Positions 45,120 to 55,900 of a stretch of 64,000 bases of DNA are shown here, one piece after another. The stretch lies in the NCBI RefSeq assembly GCF_020905335.1, contig NZ_JAJJMN010000002.1, forward strand, positions 868,001-932,000, read 5' to 3'. The notes below the pieces were generated by a model that worked only from the letters and a program-made list of their open reading frames with translations, searched no databases and was not told the origin of the DNA. How positions within the stretch are numbered: the stretch's first letter is position 1; each line of letters starts with the position of its first letter. A program made the position numbers and the translations under genes. The stretch comes from Flavobacterium lipolyticum (GTDB taxonomy: Bacteria; Bacteroidota; Bacteroidia; Flavobacteriales; Flavobacteriaceae).

Positions 45120-45177
45120 TCCTGTCTTTCAGTTTGCATTTCACATCTAACGCTTCACAGATATACAAATCACTTAT

Positions 45178-45216
45178 AAAAAAATATACCCGACTGGTTT
45201 TTAAAACCTGTCGGGT
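45178..45216 (-). terminator. terminator of the hypothetical gene at 45256
   Basis: TACCCGACTGGTTT pairs with AAACCTGTCGGGTA with one mismatch (45187-45216) and on minus is followed by a T-run (A-run at 45178-45184 on plus). Confidence 0.75.
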
Positions 45217-45255
45217 ATTGCTATAATTAATTAGATTCTTATGAATTGGCTTTAC

Positions 45256-45927
45256 TCAAAATATTGAGGTTACATTTGTATTTCGGCTTTTCTCCAGTAA
45301 AATATCAAGTTTTACAACGGTAAGCCTTCCGGTATTGTCAATAAAATTGAGGGTTTCTTTTCCCGCATTCAGTGAAATTGTTTTTGGGTAATTAAAGTTA
45401 GGTACTAACTGAGGAAGATCAATTACAACCTTTTCCCCTAAGCTATTTTTATATTTTAAAATACCACTTTTGTTTTCAAATACTGCCTCGTAAAAAGTGT
45501 AATCACTTGTTGTCATTGAAAGCCACATCGATCCATTAAAAAAATACACATCTTTTGTAGAATAGTCAAAAAAGAGATCCCCTGCTTTTCCATTATCCTC
45601 AGGTAAACCATCTTCTTCAATCAGATTTTTTAGATTGTTCCATTTGTTTTCGTACCAATAATAATAACCTGGCAAAATTTGTGTGTTTTTTGCGGTATTA
45701 AAAACCAAAATAAATTTGGTGTCTCCGTCTACAACTGTAGACTTGTCAAATCTGCTTTTTAATGTTGTTCGTGGTATCATTATTTCTTTACTTTTACAAA
45801 TTAGATCTAAACGTGATGCTATAATAGACATTTCTTTATGCGTATCTATCTGGTGTTTTGGGGTACCAGTCTGGCACATTACTACTGCTGGAACTAACCA
45901 AATAATACTCAAAATTATCATTCTCAT
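45256..45927 (-). CDS. secreted hypothetical protein
   Basis: 223 residues, signal peptide 1-19 (VVMCQ). The middle (about 60-140) has a pattern seen in fibre- or bacteroidetes surface proteins where a value-type phrase precedes YYYWYENKWNNL and DVYFFNGSMW, suggesting small beta units ending in aromatic clusters. The last third has short beta strands (LNFIDNTGRLTVVKL). No family is recognised with confidence. TAAATTTG at 45954-45961 on minus is a likely -7 box 26 bp before the ATG. Confidence 0.65.
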   Translation of the reverse strand: MRMIILSIIWLVPAVVMCQTGTPKHQIDTHKEMSIIASRLDLICKSKEIMIPRTTLKSRFDKSTVVDGDTKFILVFNTAKNTQILPGYYYWYENKWNNLKNLIEEDGLPEDNGKAGDLFFDYSTKDVYFFNGSMWLSMTTSDYTFYEAVFENKSGILKYKNSLGEKVVIDLPQLVPNFNYPKTISLNAGKETLNFIDNTGRLTVVKLDILLEKSRNTNVTSIF

Positions 45928-46352
45928 ATTTACTCCATCTTTAAATTCAGATGCAAATTTAACACACTCATTTACTGCTAATTACTCATAATCAACAAGC
46001 AGCAGTAATGATGCAATAAATAGTACTTTATTTGAAATAAGTGGTGAGGAGAGGGAGATGTGAGTTATGAGTTATGAGTTATGGATTATGAGTTATGAGT
46101 TATGAGTTATGAGTTGTAACTGTAACTGTAACTGTAACTGTAACTGTAAACTATAAACTGTAAACTATAAACTGTAAACTGTAAACTGAAAACTATAAAC
46201 TATAAACTATAAACTATAAACTATAAGCTGTAAACTATAAACTATAAACTATAAACTATAAACTGTGACTGTAAACTGTGACTGTAAACTGTAAACTGTA
46301 AACTGTAAACTGCAAACAGTGTTTACATCTAACAAACAGTTAAGATTGGTCT
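45928..46352. other. intergenic region dominated by short tandem repeats
   Basis: Holds the promoter of the hypothetical gene at its left end and the repeat array 46061-46312. No gene. Confidence 0.6.
46061..46312. repeat. composite short tandem repeat: GAGTTAT, TAACTG and AACTATA/AACTGTA
   Basis: Three blocks in series: 7 bp GAGTTAT units (46061-46114), 6 bp TAACTG units (about 46115-46148), then 7 bp AAACTGT/AAACTAT units to about 46312. Confidence 0.9.
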
Positions 46353-46775
46353 TTATTTTCGATTTCGAAGCCATCTTTCGATTGGTTCAAGAACTGTGTT
46401 GACGATTGTAACTAGAAATGTGCAAATTAGAGCTTCTATGAAATAACCTGATGCGGCAATACAGCCAATAGCGGCGCTACACCATATAGTAGCAGCTGAA
46501 TTCAAACCGTGTACATTGGGTCCTTCTCTAAATATAACTCCGGCACCTAAAAAGCCAACTCCCATAACAACCTGAGCTGTAATTCGGGTTACATCAATAT
46601 TGGGTGCTGTTGCAGCTACTTTAATCGACAATAAAACAAATGCTGCTGCTCCTGTTGCTACCAGCATATTGGTTTTTAAACCGGTTTCTTTGTGGTGCCA
46701 CTGTCTTTCGAAACCAATAATTAGTCCGGCGAAGAGTGAGATTATAAGTCGGGTTAGGAATTCTGTTGTACTCAA
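46353..46775 (-). CDS. MgtC/SapB-family membrane protein
   Basis: 140 residues with four membrane helices. MgtC signatures are present: LFAGLIIGFERQW near the N-terminus, KTNMLVATGAAAFVLLS, and GVGFLGAGVIFREG followed by GLNSAATIWCSAAIGCIAASG. The start codon is TTG (46773-46775): the next upstream codons reach a stop without an ATG, and the first internal Met comes after the conserved GFERQW region. It lacks the C-terminal soluble domain of full MgtC, like the short SapB type. Role in magnesium or low-nutrient adaptation is inferred from the family. Confidence 0.85.
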   Translation of the reverse strand: MSTTEFLTRLIISLFAGLIIGFERQWHHKETGLKTNMLVATGAAAFVLLSIKVAATAPNIDVTRITAQVVMGVGFLGAGVIFREGPNVHGLNSAATIWCSAAIGCIAASGYFIEALICTFLVTIVNTVLEPIERWLRNRK

Positions 46776-46972
46776 AGTTATTGTTTTTTATATTAGATAC
46801 CGTTGGGTTTATGTTTTCAGGCAGATTGCTTCGCCTGTTCGCTATTGCTCGGGTCTGCAGATTTTTTTCTGTTTAATCTTTTCTCCAGATCATTTAATAG
46901 AATAAATTTAAGAAATTAAATACAATCATTTTTTATCTCTATCCTTAAAAAACAAATCTTTTTGTACGGCAC

Positions 46973-47005
46973 AAAAAAAAGCTGCAAGATTACCCTGCAG
47001 CTTTT
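46973..47005 (-). terminator. terminator of the adhesin-sprF-ompA operon
   Basis: AAAAGCTGCA (46977-46986) pairs with TGCAGCTTTT (46996-47005); on minus the stem is followed by eight T. Confidence 0.85.
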
Positions 47006-47052
47006 CATAACAATTTAATTAACTCAACTTTATTAAAAAAGCTAACTCTTTA

Positions 47053-49002
47053 TTACATCGAAACAATAATGAACTCACTTCTTCGATTCGCCTGATGTTC
47101 TTCTGTAGTACATTTTACACCATCAGCACATTTATTCAGCAATTGTGTTTCTCCGTATCCTTTTCCGGTTATACGATCAGCAGCAATTCCTTTTTTAACA
47201 AGCCATGCCACTGTTGCTTTAGCCCTTCTGTCGGATAGTTTTTCATTGTACGCATGTGTTTGTCTGCTATCTGTGTGCGAGCGAACATCAATTTTCATGC
47301 TTGGATTTTGAATCATCACCTGACGGATTTTTTCTAACTCAATGGCCGCCTCTTTTCGAACAATAGATTTACCCAAATCGAAGTAAATCATTTTTATGTG
47401 TAAAATTTTCGCCAAATCATCACCAACAATCAATTTTTCAATCGTTTTTTCGACCACTTTTTGAGGTGTTCTTTTCAAAGGCAATGTCAAACTTGTTTTA
47501 TCGATCGCTTTAGGTAATTCATTAGTATCATAATCTTGTCTTGCCGCGCGAACAAAGTATTCCTTATTACAATTAACTTTAAAACTATATTTCCCATCGG
47601 CTCTGGTTATTACCTCACCTATTATCTGAAGCTGATTGTCAAGTAAATTTACTTTAGCGTTTTCCAGTACCAAATTTGTTTCGGCATCTATAACAATCCC
47701 TGATAAAATCTCCTCACAAGGCAATTTTCTGGTTTCCGAAAAACGGTAGACGTCATCGTAACCATGCCCTCCATCTCTATTGGAGGAGAAAAAACCAGTT
47801 CTGTTTTTACTGTCTATTATAAAACCAAAATCATCCACTTTTGTATTTATAGGAGCTCCAACATTCTGAACTTCGCTAAACGTCAAATCTCTTTTAATAG
47901 TCGAAACATACACATCAAGCCCTCCTAATCCCGGGCGTCCGTCGCTGGCAAAATACAATTCGTTATCTCCTGATATAAAAGGAAAAGTTTCTCTTCCTTC
48001 AGTATTAATTGCGGCTCCCAGGTTTTCAGGTTTACCAAAACTGCCATCATTATTAATAGTAACACTATACAAATCTGATTGTCCAAAAGTACCCGGCATG
48101 TCTGAAGCAAAGTATAACTTTTTTTCATCTACACTTAATGTCGGGTGTGCCACACTGTATTGATCACTGTTAAAAGGCAATTCAACGATATTCGTCCATT
48201 TACCTTCTATATAACTTGCCTTATACAATTTCAATAAAGTGACTTTCTTGTCGTCTGCCCCTCTTGTACCGTTTAGAAAATTGTTTCTGGTAAAGTACAT
48301 CGTTAATCCGTCTTTTGTAAAAACAGGAGTCGATTCATTAAATTTTGAATTGATCTTATTTTCAAATCGCTTCGGAATTCCAATACTACCATCGGCGTTT
48401 AATTCTGCCGAATAAAGATTTGTAAACGATTTATTGGTCCATTTAAATTTTACTTTGGCAACTCCGCCCGTGTCTCTGGCAGACGCAAATACCAATTTAT
48501 TATCTAAAAAAGAACTTCCATAATCTGAGTATCTTGAATTAATTCCGGCATCGGCTATTTCAAATCTCCCTGAATTGTTTTTTATCTGCTCTAAATAATT
48601 TTTATTCTTTTCAAATAACAATCCTCTTTTATCAGTACTTGCTTTTTGGTTGAAAAGCTCTAATATTTTATCGGCTTTAGTATAATTTCCTGTTGCTTTT
48701 AAGGTTTGAGCATATCGGTAATAATACTCAAATTCCTGTTGATCATTCATTCCGAAAAGAGCTTTATACCATTTTAATGCTCTCACCAACTCGCCATTAA
48801 AATAATAGGCGTTACCCAATCGTTGGAGCATTTTTTCCTCTTTATATCCTTTTTCTGCTACCTTTTCGTAAGTAGCAATTGCATCTATGTAAGCATACTG
48901 ATTGTAATTTTTATCAGCTTTGTCTAAACCTGACTTTTGTGCCATTCCACTAAAAAAAACGGAAGACAGAAAGACCGTATATGCTATTTTTTTTATTTTC
49001 AT
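47053..49002 (-). CDS. OmpA-family protein with TPR and beta-propeller, PorE-like
   Basis: 649 residues, signal peptide about 1-21. Order of domains: TPR-like helices (about 25-140: RLGNAYYFNGELVRALKWYKALF), PD40/WD40-like propeller (about 160-420: repeated LYFASD.P/G.GG.D.Y units), a carboxypeptidase-regulatory-like beta domain (about 430-510: SGIVIDAETNLVLENAKVNL), and a C-terminal OmpA peptidoglycan-binding domain (about 540-649: VRSHTDSRQTHAYNEKLSDRRA). This matches PorE, which links the type IX secretion machinery to peptidoglycan. It starts 2 bp after the SprF stop and is the last gene of the adhesin operon. Confidence 0.88.
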   Translation of the reverse strand: MKIKKIAYTVFLSSVFFSGMAQKSGLDKADKNYNQYAYIDAIATYEKVAEKGYKEEKMLQRLGNAYYFNGELVRALKWYKALFGMNDQQEFEYYYRYAQTLKATGNYTKADKILELFNQKASTDKRGLLFEKNKNYLEQIKNNSGRFEIADAGINSRYSDYGSSFLDNKLVFASARDTGGVAKVKFKWTNKSFTNLYSAELNADGSIGIPKRFENKINSKFNESTPVFTKDGLTMYFTRNNFLNGTRGADDKKVTLLKLYKASYIEGKWTNIVELPFNSDQYSVAHPTLSVDEKKLYFASDMPGTFGQSDLYSVTINNDGSFGKPENLGAAINTEGRETFPFISGDNELYFASDGRPGLGGLDVYVSTIKRDLTFSEVQNVGAPINTKVDDFGFIIDSKNRTGFFSSNRDGGHGYDDVYRFSETRKLPCEEILSGIVIDAETNLVLENAKVNLLDNQLQIIGEVITRADGKYSFKVNCNKEYFVRAARQDYDTNELPKAIDKTSLTLPLKRTPQKVVEKTIEKLIVGDDLAKILHIKMIYFDLGKSIVRKEAAIELEKIRQVMIQNPSMKIDVRSHTDSRQTHAYNEKLSDRRAKATVAWLVKKGIAADRITGKGYGETQLLNKCADGVKCTTEEHQANRRSEFIIVSM

Positions 49003-49004
49003 AA

Positions 49005-49913
49005 TTAGAAGAATCTAGGTGAAGTTATTCGGCTGTAATTTTTTAAGAATTCAAAACGCAGAAATATCTCATGCGACCCTGAGTTGTAGTTTACCAATCG
49101 AGTGGTTTCGCGATCGTAGGAATACCCTACATACATACTATCGGTTATCTGAAATCCTGCCAAAGCACTAAAAGAGGCGCTCCATCTGTAAGCTAGTCCG
49201 ATCACAAATTTATCGTTGAACATAAAATTTGCCGATGCATCTACTTGTAATGGTGAACCTTCTACCATTTTAGTCATTAAAGCCGGCTTGAATTTTATCG
49301 TTTCATAACGATTTAGATTAAATACATAACCCGCTATGAAATAATAGTTAATACGGTCTTTATAGATTGAATAATCGTTATCGTCAAAGCGGGTAGTTTG
49401 AATAAAATTAGGAACGGATAATCCCACATAAGCTTTATCCGTATGCCAGTAAACTCCGGCTCCGATATTGGGAGCGAACTTATTCTGAAAATCCTGAAAC
49501 TGAGGATCTCCCTGATGTTCGGGATTTAACTTTGTAGGATCCAGCTTAAATATATTGGCAGAACCTTTAATACCAAAAGAAAGTTTCGCGGTTGCTGATG
49601 TTTGTATGGAGTAAGAGAAATCAGCTGACAGATTGTTTTCATTTGTAGGGCCTATTTTATCATTGACTAACGATACTCCTAAACCTACATTATTGTTTAT
49701 GGGGGTATTTAACGAAAAACTACTGGTTTCGGGTGCTCCATCCAATCCGACCCACTGGGTGCGATACAATCCGAAAATGCTCATAGCTCCGCGAGAACCG
49801 GCATAAGCAGGATTTATATTGATGGTATTATACATGTATTGTGTAAACTGCGCATCTTGCTGGGCAAAACCTGCAGTAGAACAAAACAATAAAACTAAAA
49901 CTAATTTTTTCAT
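49005..49913 (-). CDS. PorP/SprF-family type IX secretion membrane protein
   Basis: 302 residues, signal peptide 1-17 (GFAQQ). The start QDAQFTQYMYNTININPAYAGSRG is the PorP/SprF hallmark, and the rest is a beta-barrel ending FEFLKNYSRITSPRFF. SprF-like proteins are needed to export or attach specific adhesins with type B C-terminal domains. It follows the giant surface protein gene by 61 bp (with a hairpin) and precedes the PorE-like gene by 2 bp. Most likely partner: the product of 49975-59379. Confidence 0.92.
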   Translation of the reverse strand: MKKLVLVLLFCSTAGFAQQDAQFTQYMYNTININPAYAGSRGAMSIFGLYRTQWVGLDGAPETSSFSLNTPINNNVGLGVSLVNDKIGPTNENNLSADFSYSIQTSATAKLSFGIKGSANIFKLDPTKLNPEHQGDPQFQDFQNKFAPNIGAGVYWHTDKAYVGLSVPNFIQTTRFDDNDYSIYKDRINYYFIAGYVFNLNRYETIKFKPALMTKMVEGSPLQVDASANFMFNDKFVIGLAYRWSASFSALAGFQITDSMYVGYSYDRETTRLVNYNSGSHEIFLRFEFLKNYSRITSPRFF

Positions 49914-49930
49914 TTATTTTATTTTTAAAG

Positions 49931-49958
49931 AATGGCTTAGCCTATTGACTAAGCCATT
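49931..49958 (-). other. hairpin between the adhesin and sprF-like genes
   Basis: AATGGCTTAG (49931-49940) and CTAAGCCATT (49949-49958) form a perfect 10 bp stem with an 8-base loop. On minus no strong T-run follows, so it may be a partial terminator or RNA-stability element rather than a full stop. Confidence 0.6.
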
Positions 49959-49974
49959 TTATTAGTACAGAATA

Positions 49975-52900
49975 TTATTTGGTCAGGTATAAATACCCCG
50001 CCTCCTGATGTGGATTGGATTGGTTGTCTTTGTATTTAATGATATAATAATAAGTTCCTTCCGGTAATCCATCTGAATCTTTGATTGTAACACGTCCTTC
50101 AGAAATACCTCTAAAAACGATATCATTATTATTGTAATGATCACGATCAAAAACCAAAACTCCCCAACGGTTAAAAATCTGAACCGTATTGTCAGGATAA
50201 CATTCTAATCCCTGGATATAAAATCTCTCGTTCTTACTGTCTCCATTTATAGAAACCGCGTTGAATACTTTAATTACACAACCTTGTAGCGATAAAACAG
50301 TTGGTTTATCCCCCAATACACTACTATCATCTGATTTGTCTTTTACCTCAATATGATCAGGACTTGTTCCAAAAACTTCGGCTTGATTCGATATACTTCC
50401 CGAATTAATATCAGCTTGTACGATCGAATAAGTTCCTGTAAAGGAAGTGCTATCCTCTTCTCCTACAGCTAAATTTATTGGGCCTCCGGTCATGGTAATT
50501 CCAGTTAACGGATCTACTATATAAACATTAGTCAACGCTACATTTCCTGTATTGGTTACTGTAAAATTATACGTAATAGTCTCCCCTACTTTTGCATTAC
50601 TGTCACCATCTTCATCATTGAAATGTACCGTTTTCACTAAAGCAATACTTGGTCTTGATACCAATATGGTTACCGTTGCAGCATCACAATTCGAAAGATT
50701 TGATTTTTCGCAAATACTGTACGTTAATGTATAGGTACCTCCTGGTGTATTAGCCGGAACACTTATTATTCCTGTGGTAGTGTCAATTACCGGAACTGCT
50801 GCTCCAGATGTTTTTGGAACTGCCGGTGTTGTCACTTTTAAATCAACCAGGCTAATCACAACTGGTACGCCATTTAAAGTATCCGAATTTGGATTACCAC
50901 CTAATACGTTCCCTGCATTTGGTGTACCTGTTATTCCATTTACGTTTGGAATGTTATCATCATTTGCAATTATTGATGTCCCTGCAATTACCGTTACTTT
51001 GATTTCATCTGAAACCGTCGCACAAGTTGCCGGAGTTAGTTTGTCGCATAACTCATAAACTACATTATAAGTTCCCGGTGTGGTTCCTGCCGCAACACTT
51101 ACTTTTCCGGTTAACGGATCTAAAGTAATTCCTGTTGGCCATGTTCCTGACACCGCAACTGCAGCATTCCCTGTTGTTCCTAATACTGCCGGAACTCCAT
51201 TTACTTTATCGTTGCTTGCAATGTTTGCGAAAACAGTTCCTCCTGTTGACACAATAGTTCCATTTTCGAATATTGGTTCAACAACTGGAGTTACTTTAAT
51301 TTCATCTGAAACCGTCGCACAAGTTGCCGGAGTTAGTTTGTCACATAACTGATAAACTACATTATAAGTTCCTGGTCTGGTTCCTGCCGCAACACTTACT
51401 TTTCCGGTTAACGGATCTAAAGTAATTCCTGTTGGCCATGTGCCTGACACCGCAACTGTAGCATTCCCTGTTGTTCCTAGTACTGCCGGAACTCCATTTA
51501 CTTTATCATTGCTTGCAATGTTTGCGAAAACAGTTCCTCCTGTTGACACAATTGTTCCATTTTCGAATATTGGTTCAACAACTGGAGTTACTTTAATTTC
51601 ATCTGAAACCGTCGCACAAGTTGCCGGAGTTAATTTGTCGCATAACTCATAAACTACATTATAAGTTCCTGGTCTGGTTCCTGCCGCAACACTTACTTTT
51701 CCGGTTAACGGATCTAAAGTAATTCCTGTTGGCCATGTTCCTGACGCTGCAACTGTAGCATTCCCTGTTGTTCCTAATACTGCCGGAACTCCATTTACTT
51801 TATCGTTGCTTACAATGTTTGTGAAAACAGTTCCTCCTGTTGACACAATAGTTCCATTTTCGAATATTGGTTCAACAACTGGAGTTACTTTAATTTCATC
51901 TGAAACCGTCGCACAAGTTACCGGAGTTAGTTTGTCACATAACTGATAAACTACATTATAAGTTCCTGGTCTAGTTCCTGCCGCAACACTTACTTTACCG
52001 GTTAAAGGATCTAAAGTAATTCCTGTTGGCCATGTGCCTGACACTGCAACTGTAGCATTTCCTGTTGTTCCTAATACTGCCGAAACTCCATTTACTTTAT
52101 CATTGCTTGCAATGTTTGTGAAAACAGTTCCTCCTGTTGATGCAATACTTCCATTCTCGAATATTGGTTCAACTGTTGCCGTTACTGTAATTTTAGCTTC
52201 AGCCTGATCGCACATTGGTGTACCGGCTGCTGCCATTGCTTTTGAACATATACTATAAATTACAGTATAAACCCCTGGTGCAGTACCAGTACTAACTTTA
52301 ATAGTACCATCGGTATTTAATGTCATTCCTGTTGGTAAATAAACCGCACTTAAATTCACGTCTGAAGCGACTATAGTTGTACCATGTAATTTGTCATTCA
52401 ACAATACAGAAACTGTGGTGCCTCCGTTCAATCCATTAACTACTAATGGGATCTCATCTATCGCATCAATAAAACTTACTACTGTACAGGTTGAACAAGT
52501 AGGGTCTATTGGCCTGCAAGTCGAACAAATTGGACTTGGATCGGTTGACTTAGCTGTTACTGGAGATCCTGTTGGAGGAGTTCCTGTAGCTGTAGCCACG
52601 TTGTCTACCTGACCGTTATTCATATCAGCCAAAGTGATGGTGTGAACCGCTGTAAAACTAGACGAATCTGTTGCTCCTGGAGCTAAACTCGCTAAGCTTC
52701 CACTTACCACTGCATTAGCATCACTAATGGTTACTGGAGCCAGGGTTACGTTTCCTGTGTTGGTAACTGTAAAAGTATAGTCAATTCTATCACCAACGTT
52801 TACGATTCCATCTGCATTAGCATCTACGTAAGTTGCCTTTTTGCTTACCGTTACTTTTGGTGAAGATGTTAAAGGAACTACGGTACAGCTTGGACATGCC

Positions 52901-55900
52901 GCTGGATCTTTTGGTGGACAAGTCGAACAAATTGGACTTGGATCAGTTGACTTAGCTGTTACCGGAGATCCTGTTGGAGGAGTTCCTGTAGCTGTAGCCA
53001 CGTTGTCTACCTGACCGTTATTCATATCAGCCAAAGTGATGGTGTGAACCGCTGTAAAACTAGACGAATCTGTTGCTCCTGGAGCTAAACTCGCTAAGCT
53101 TCCACTTACCACTGCATTAGCATCACTAATGGTTACTGGAGCCAGGGTTACGTTTCCTGTGTTGGTAACTGTAAAAGTATAGTCAATTCTATCACCAACG
53201 TTTACGATTCCATCTGCATTAGCATCTACGTAAGTTGCCTTTTTGCTTACCGTTACTTTTGGTGAAGATGTTAAAGGAACTACGGTACAGCTTGGACATG
53301 CCGCTGGATCTTTTGGTGGACAAGTCGAACAAATTGGACTTGGATCGGTTGACTTAGCTGTTACTGGAGATCCTGTTGGAGGAGTTCCTGTAGCTGTAGC
53401 TACGTTGTCTACCTGACCGTTATTCATATCAGCCAAAGTGATGGTGTGAACCGCTGTAAAACTAGACGAATCTGTTGCTCCTGGAGCTAAACTCGCTAAA
53501 CTTCCACTTACCACTGCATTGGCATCACTAATGGTTACTGGAGCCAGGGTTACGTTTCCTGTGTTGGTAACTGTAAAAGTGTAATCAATTCTATCGCCAA
53601 CGTTTACAATACCGTCTGCATTAGCATCTACGTAAACTCCTTTTTTGCTTACCGTTACTTTTGGTGAAGACGTTAAAGGAACTACGGTACAGCTTGGACA
53701 TGCAGCTGGATCTTTTGGTGGACAAGTCGAACAAATTGGACTTGGATCAGTTGACTTAGCTGTTACCGGAGATCCTGTTGGAGGAGTTCCTGTAGCTGTA
53801 GCCACGTTGTCTACCTGACCGTTATTCATATCAGCTAAAGTGATGGTGTGAACGGCTGTAAAACTAGACGAATCTGTTGCTCCTGGAGCTAAACTCGCTA
53901 AACTTCCACTTACCACTGCATTGGCATCACTAATGGTTACCGGAGCCAGGGTTACGTTTCCTGTGTTTCTAACTGTAAAAGTATAGTCGATTCTATCACC
54001 AACGTTTACGATTCCATCTGCATTAGCATCTACGTAAGTTGCCTTTTTGCTTACCGTTACTTTTGGTGAAGACGTTAAAGGAACTACGGTACAGCTTGGA
54101 CATGCAGCCGGATCTTTTGGTGGACAAGTCGAACAAATTGGACTTGGATCAGTTGACTTAGCTGTTACCGGAGATCCTGTTGGAGGAGTTCCTGTAGCTG
54201 TAGCCACATTGTCTACCTGACCGTTATTCATATCAGCTAAAGTGATGGTGTGAACGGCTGTAAAACTAGACGAATCTGTTGCTCCTGGAGCTAAACTCGC
54301 TAAACTTCCACTTACCACTGCATTGGCATCACTAATGGTTACCGGAGCCAGGGTTACGTTTCCTGTGTTTCTAACTGTAAAAGTATAGTCGATTCTATCA
54401 CCAACGTTTACGATTCCATCTGCATTAGCATCTACGTAAACTCCTTTTTTGCTTACCGTTACTTTTGGTGAAGACGTTAAAGGAACTACGGTACAGCTTG
54501 GACATGCAGCTGGATCTTTTGGTGGACAAGTCGAACAAATTGGACTTGGATCAGTTGACTTAGCTGTTACCGGAGATCCTGTTGGAGGAGTTCCTGTAGC
54601 TGTAGCCACGTTGTCTACCTGACCGTTATTCATATCAGCCAAAGTGATGGTGTGAACCGCTGTAAAACTAGACGAATCTGTTGCTCCTGGAGCTAAACTC
54701 GCTAAGCTTCCACTTACCACTGCATTAGCATCACTAATGGTTACTGGAGCCAGGGTTACGTTTCCTGTGTTGGTAACTGTAAAAGTGTAATCAATTCTAT
54801 CACCAACGTTTACGATTCCATCTGCATTAGCATCTACGTAAACTCCTTTTTTGCTTACCGTTACTTTTGGTGAAGACGTTAAAGGAACTACGGTACAGCT
54901 TGGACATGCAGCTGGATCTTTTGGTGGACAAGTCGAACAAATTGGACTTGGATCGGTTGACTTAGCTGTTACTGGAGATCCTGTTGGAGGAGTTCCTGTA
55001 GCTGTAGCTACGTTGTCTACCTGACCGTTATTCATATCAGCCAAAGTGATGGTGTGAACCGCTGTAAAACTAGACGAATCTGTTGCTCCTGGAGCTAAAC
55101 TCGCTAAACTTCCACTTACCACTGCATTGGCATCACTAATGGTTACCGGAGCCAGGGTTACGTTTCCTGTGTTTCTAACTGTAAAAGTATAGTCAATTCT
55201 ATCACCAACGTTTACGATTCCATCTGCATTAGCATCTACGTAAACTCCTTTTTTGCTTACCGTTACTTTTGGTGAAGACGTTAAAGGAACTACGGTACAG
55301 CTTGGACATGCAGCTGGATCTTTTGGTGGACAAGTCGAACAAATTGGACTTGGATCGGTTGACTTAGCTGTTACTGGAGATCCTGTTGGAGGAGTTCCTG
55401 TAGCTGTAGCTACGTTGTCTACCTGACCGTTATTCATATCAGCCAAAGTGATGGTGTGAACCGCTGTAAAACTAGACGAATCTGTTGCTCCTGGAGCTAA
55501 ACTCGCTAAGCTTCCACTTACCACTGCATTAGCATCACTAATGGTTACTGGAGCCAGGGTTACGTTTCCTGTGTTGGTAACTGTAAAAGTGTAATCAATT
55601 CTATCACCAACGTTTACGATTCCATCTGCATTAGCATCTACGTAAACTCCTTTTTTGCTTACCGTTACTTTTGGTGAAGACGTTAAAGGAACTACGGTAC
55701 AGCTTGGACATGCAGCTGGATCTTTTGGTGGACAAGTCGAACAAATTGGACTTGGATCAGTTGACTTAGCTGTTACCGGAGATCCTGTTGGAGGAGTTCC
55801 TGTAGCTGTAGCCACGTTGTCTACCTGACCGTTATTCATATCAGCTAAAGTGATGGTGTGAACGGCTGTAAAACTAGACGAATCTGTTGCTCCTGGAGCT

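Larger units (their letters stand above)
44729..45255. other. rpsA leader, promoter and heptamer array
   Basis: From right to left on minus: terminator of the hypothetical gene (45178-45216), a heptamer array (44895-45119), the rpsA promoter (44847-44876) and about 110 nt of untranslated leader. No gene. Confidence 0.6.

Noticed and set aside
44895..46312. CRISPR or phage att arrays in the short tandem repeats
   Set aside because: Units are 6-7 bp in direct tandem without spacers, and no integrase is nearby.
50552..52612. Several plus-strand frames opposite the adhesin repeats
   Set aside because: They recur with the 297 bp period and are shadows of the repeated coding DNA.
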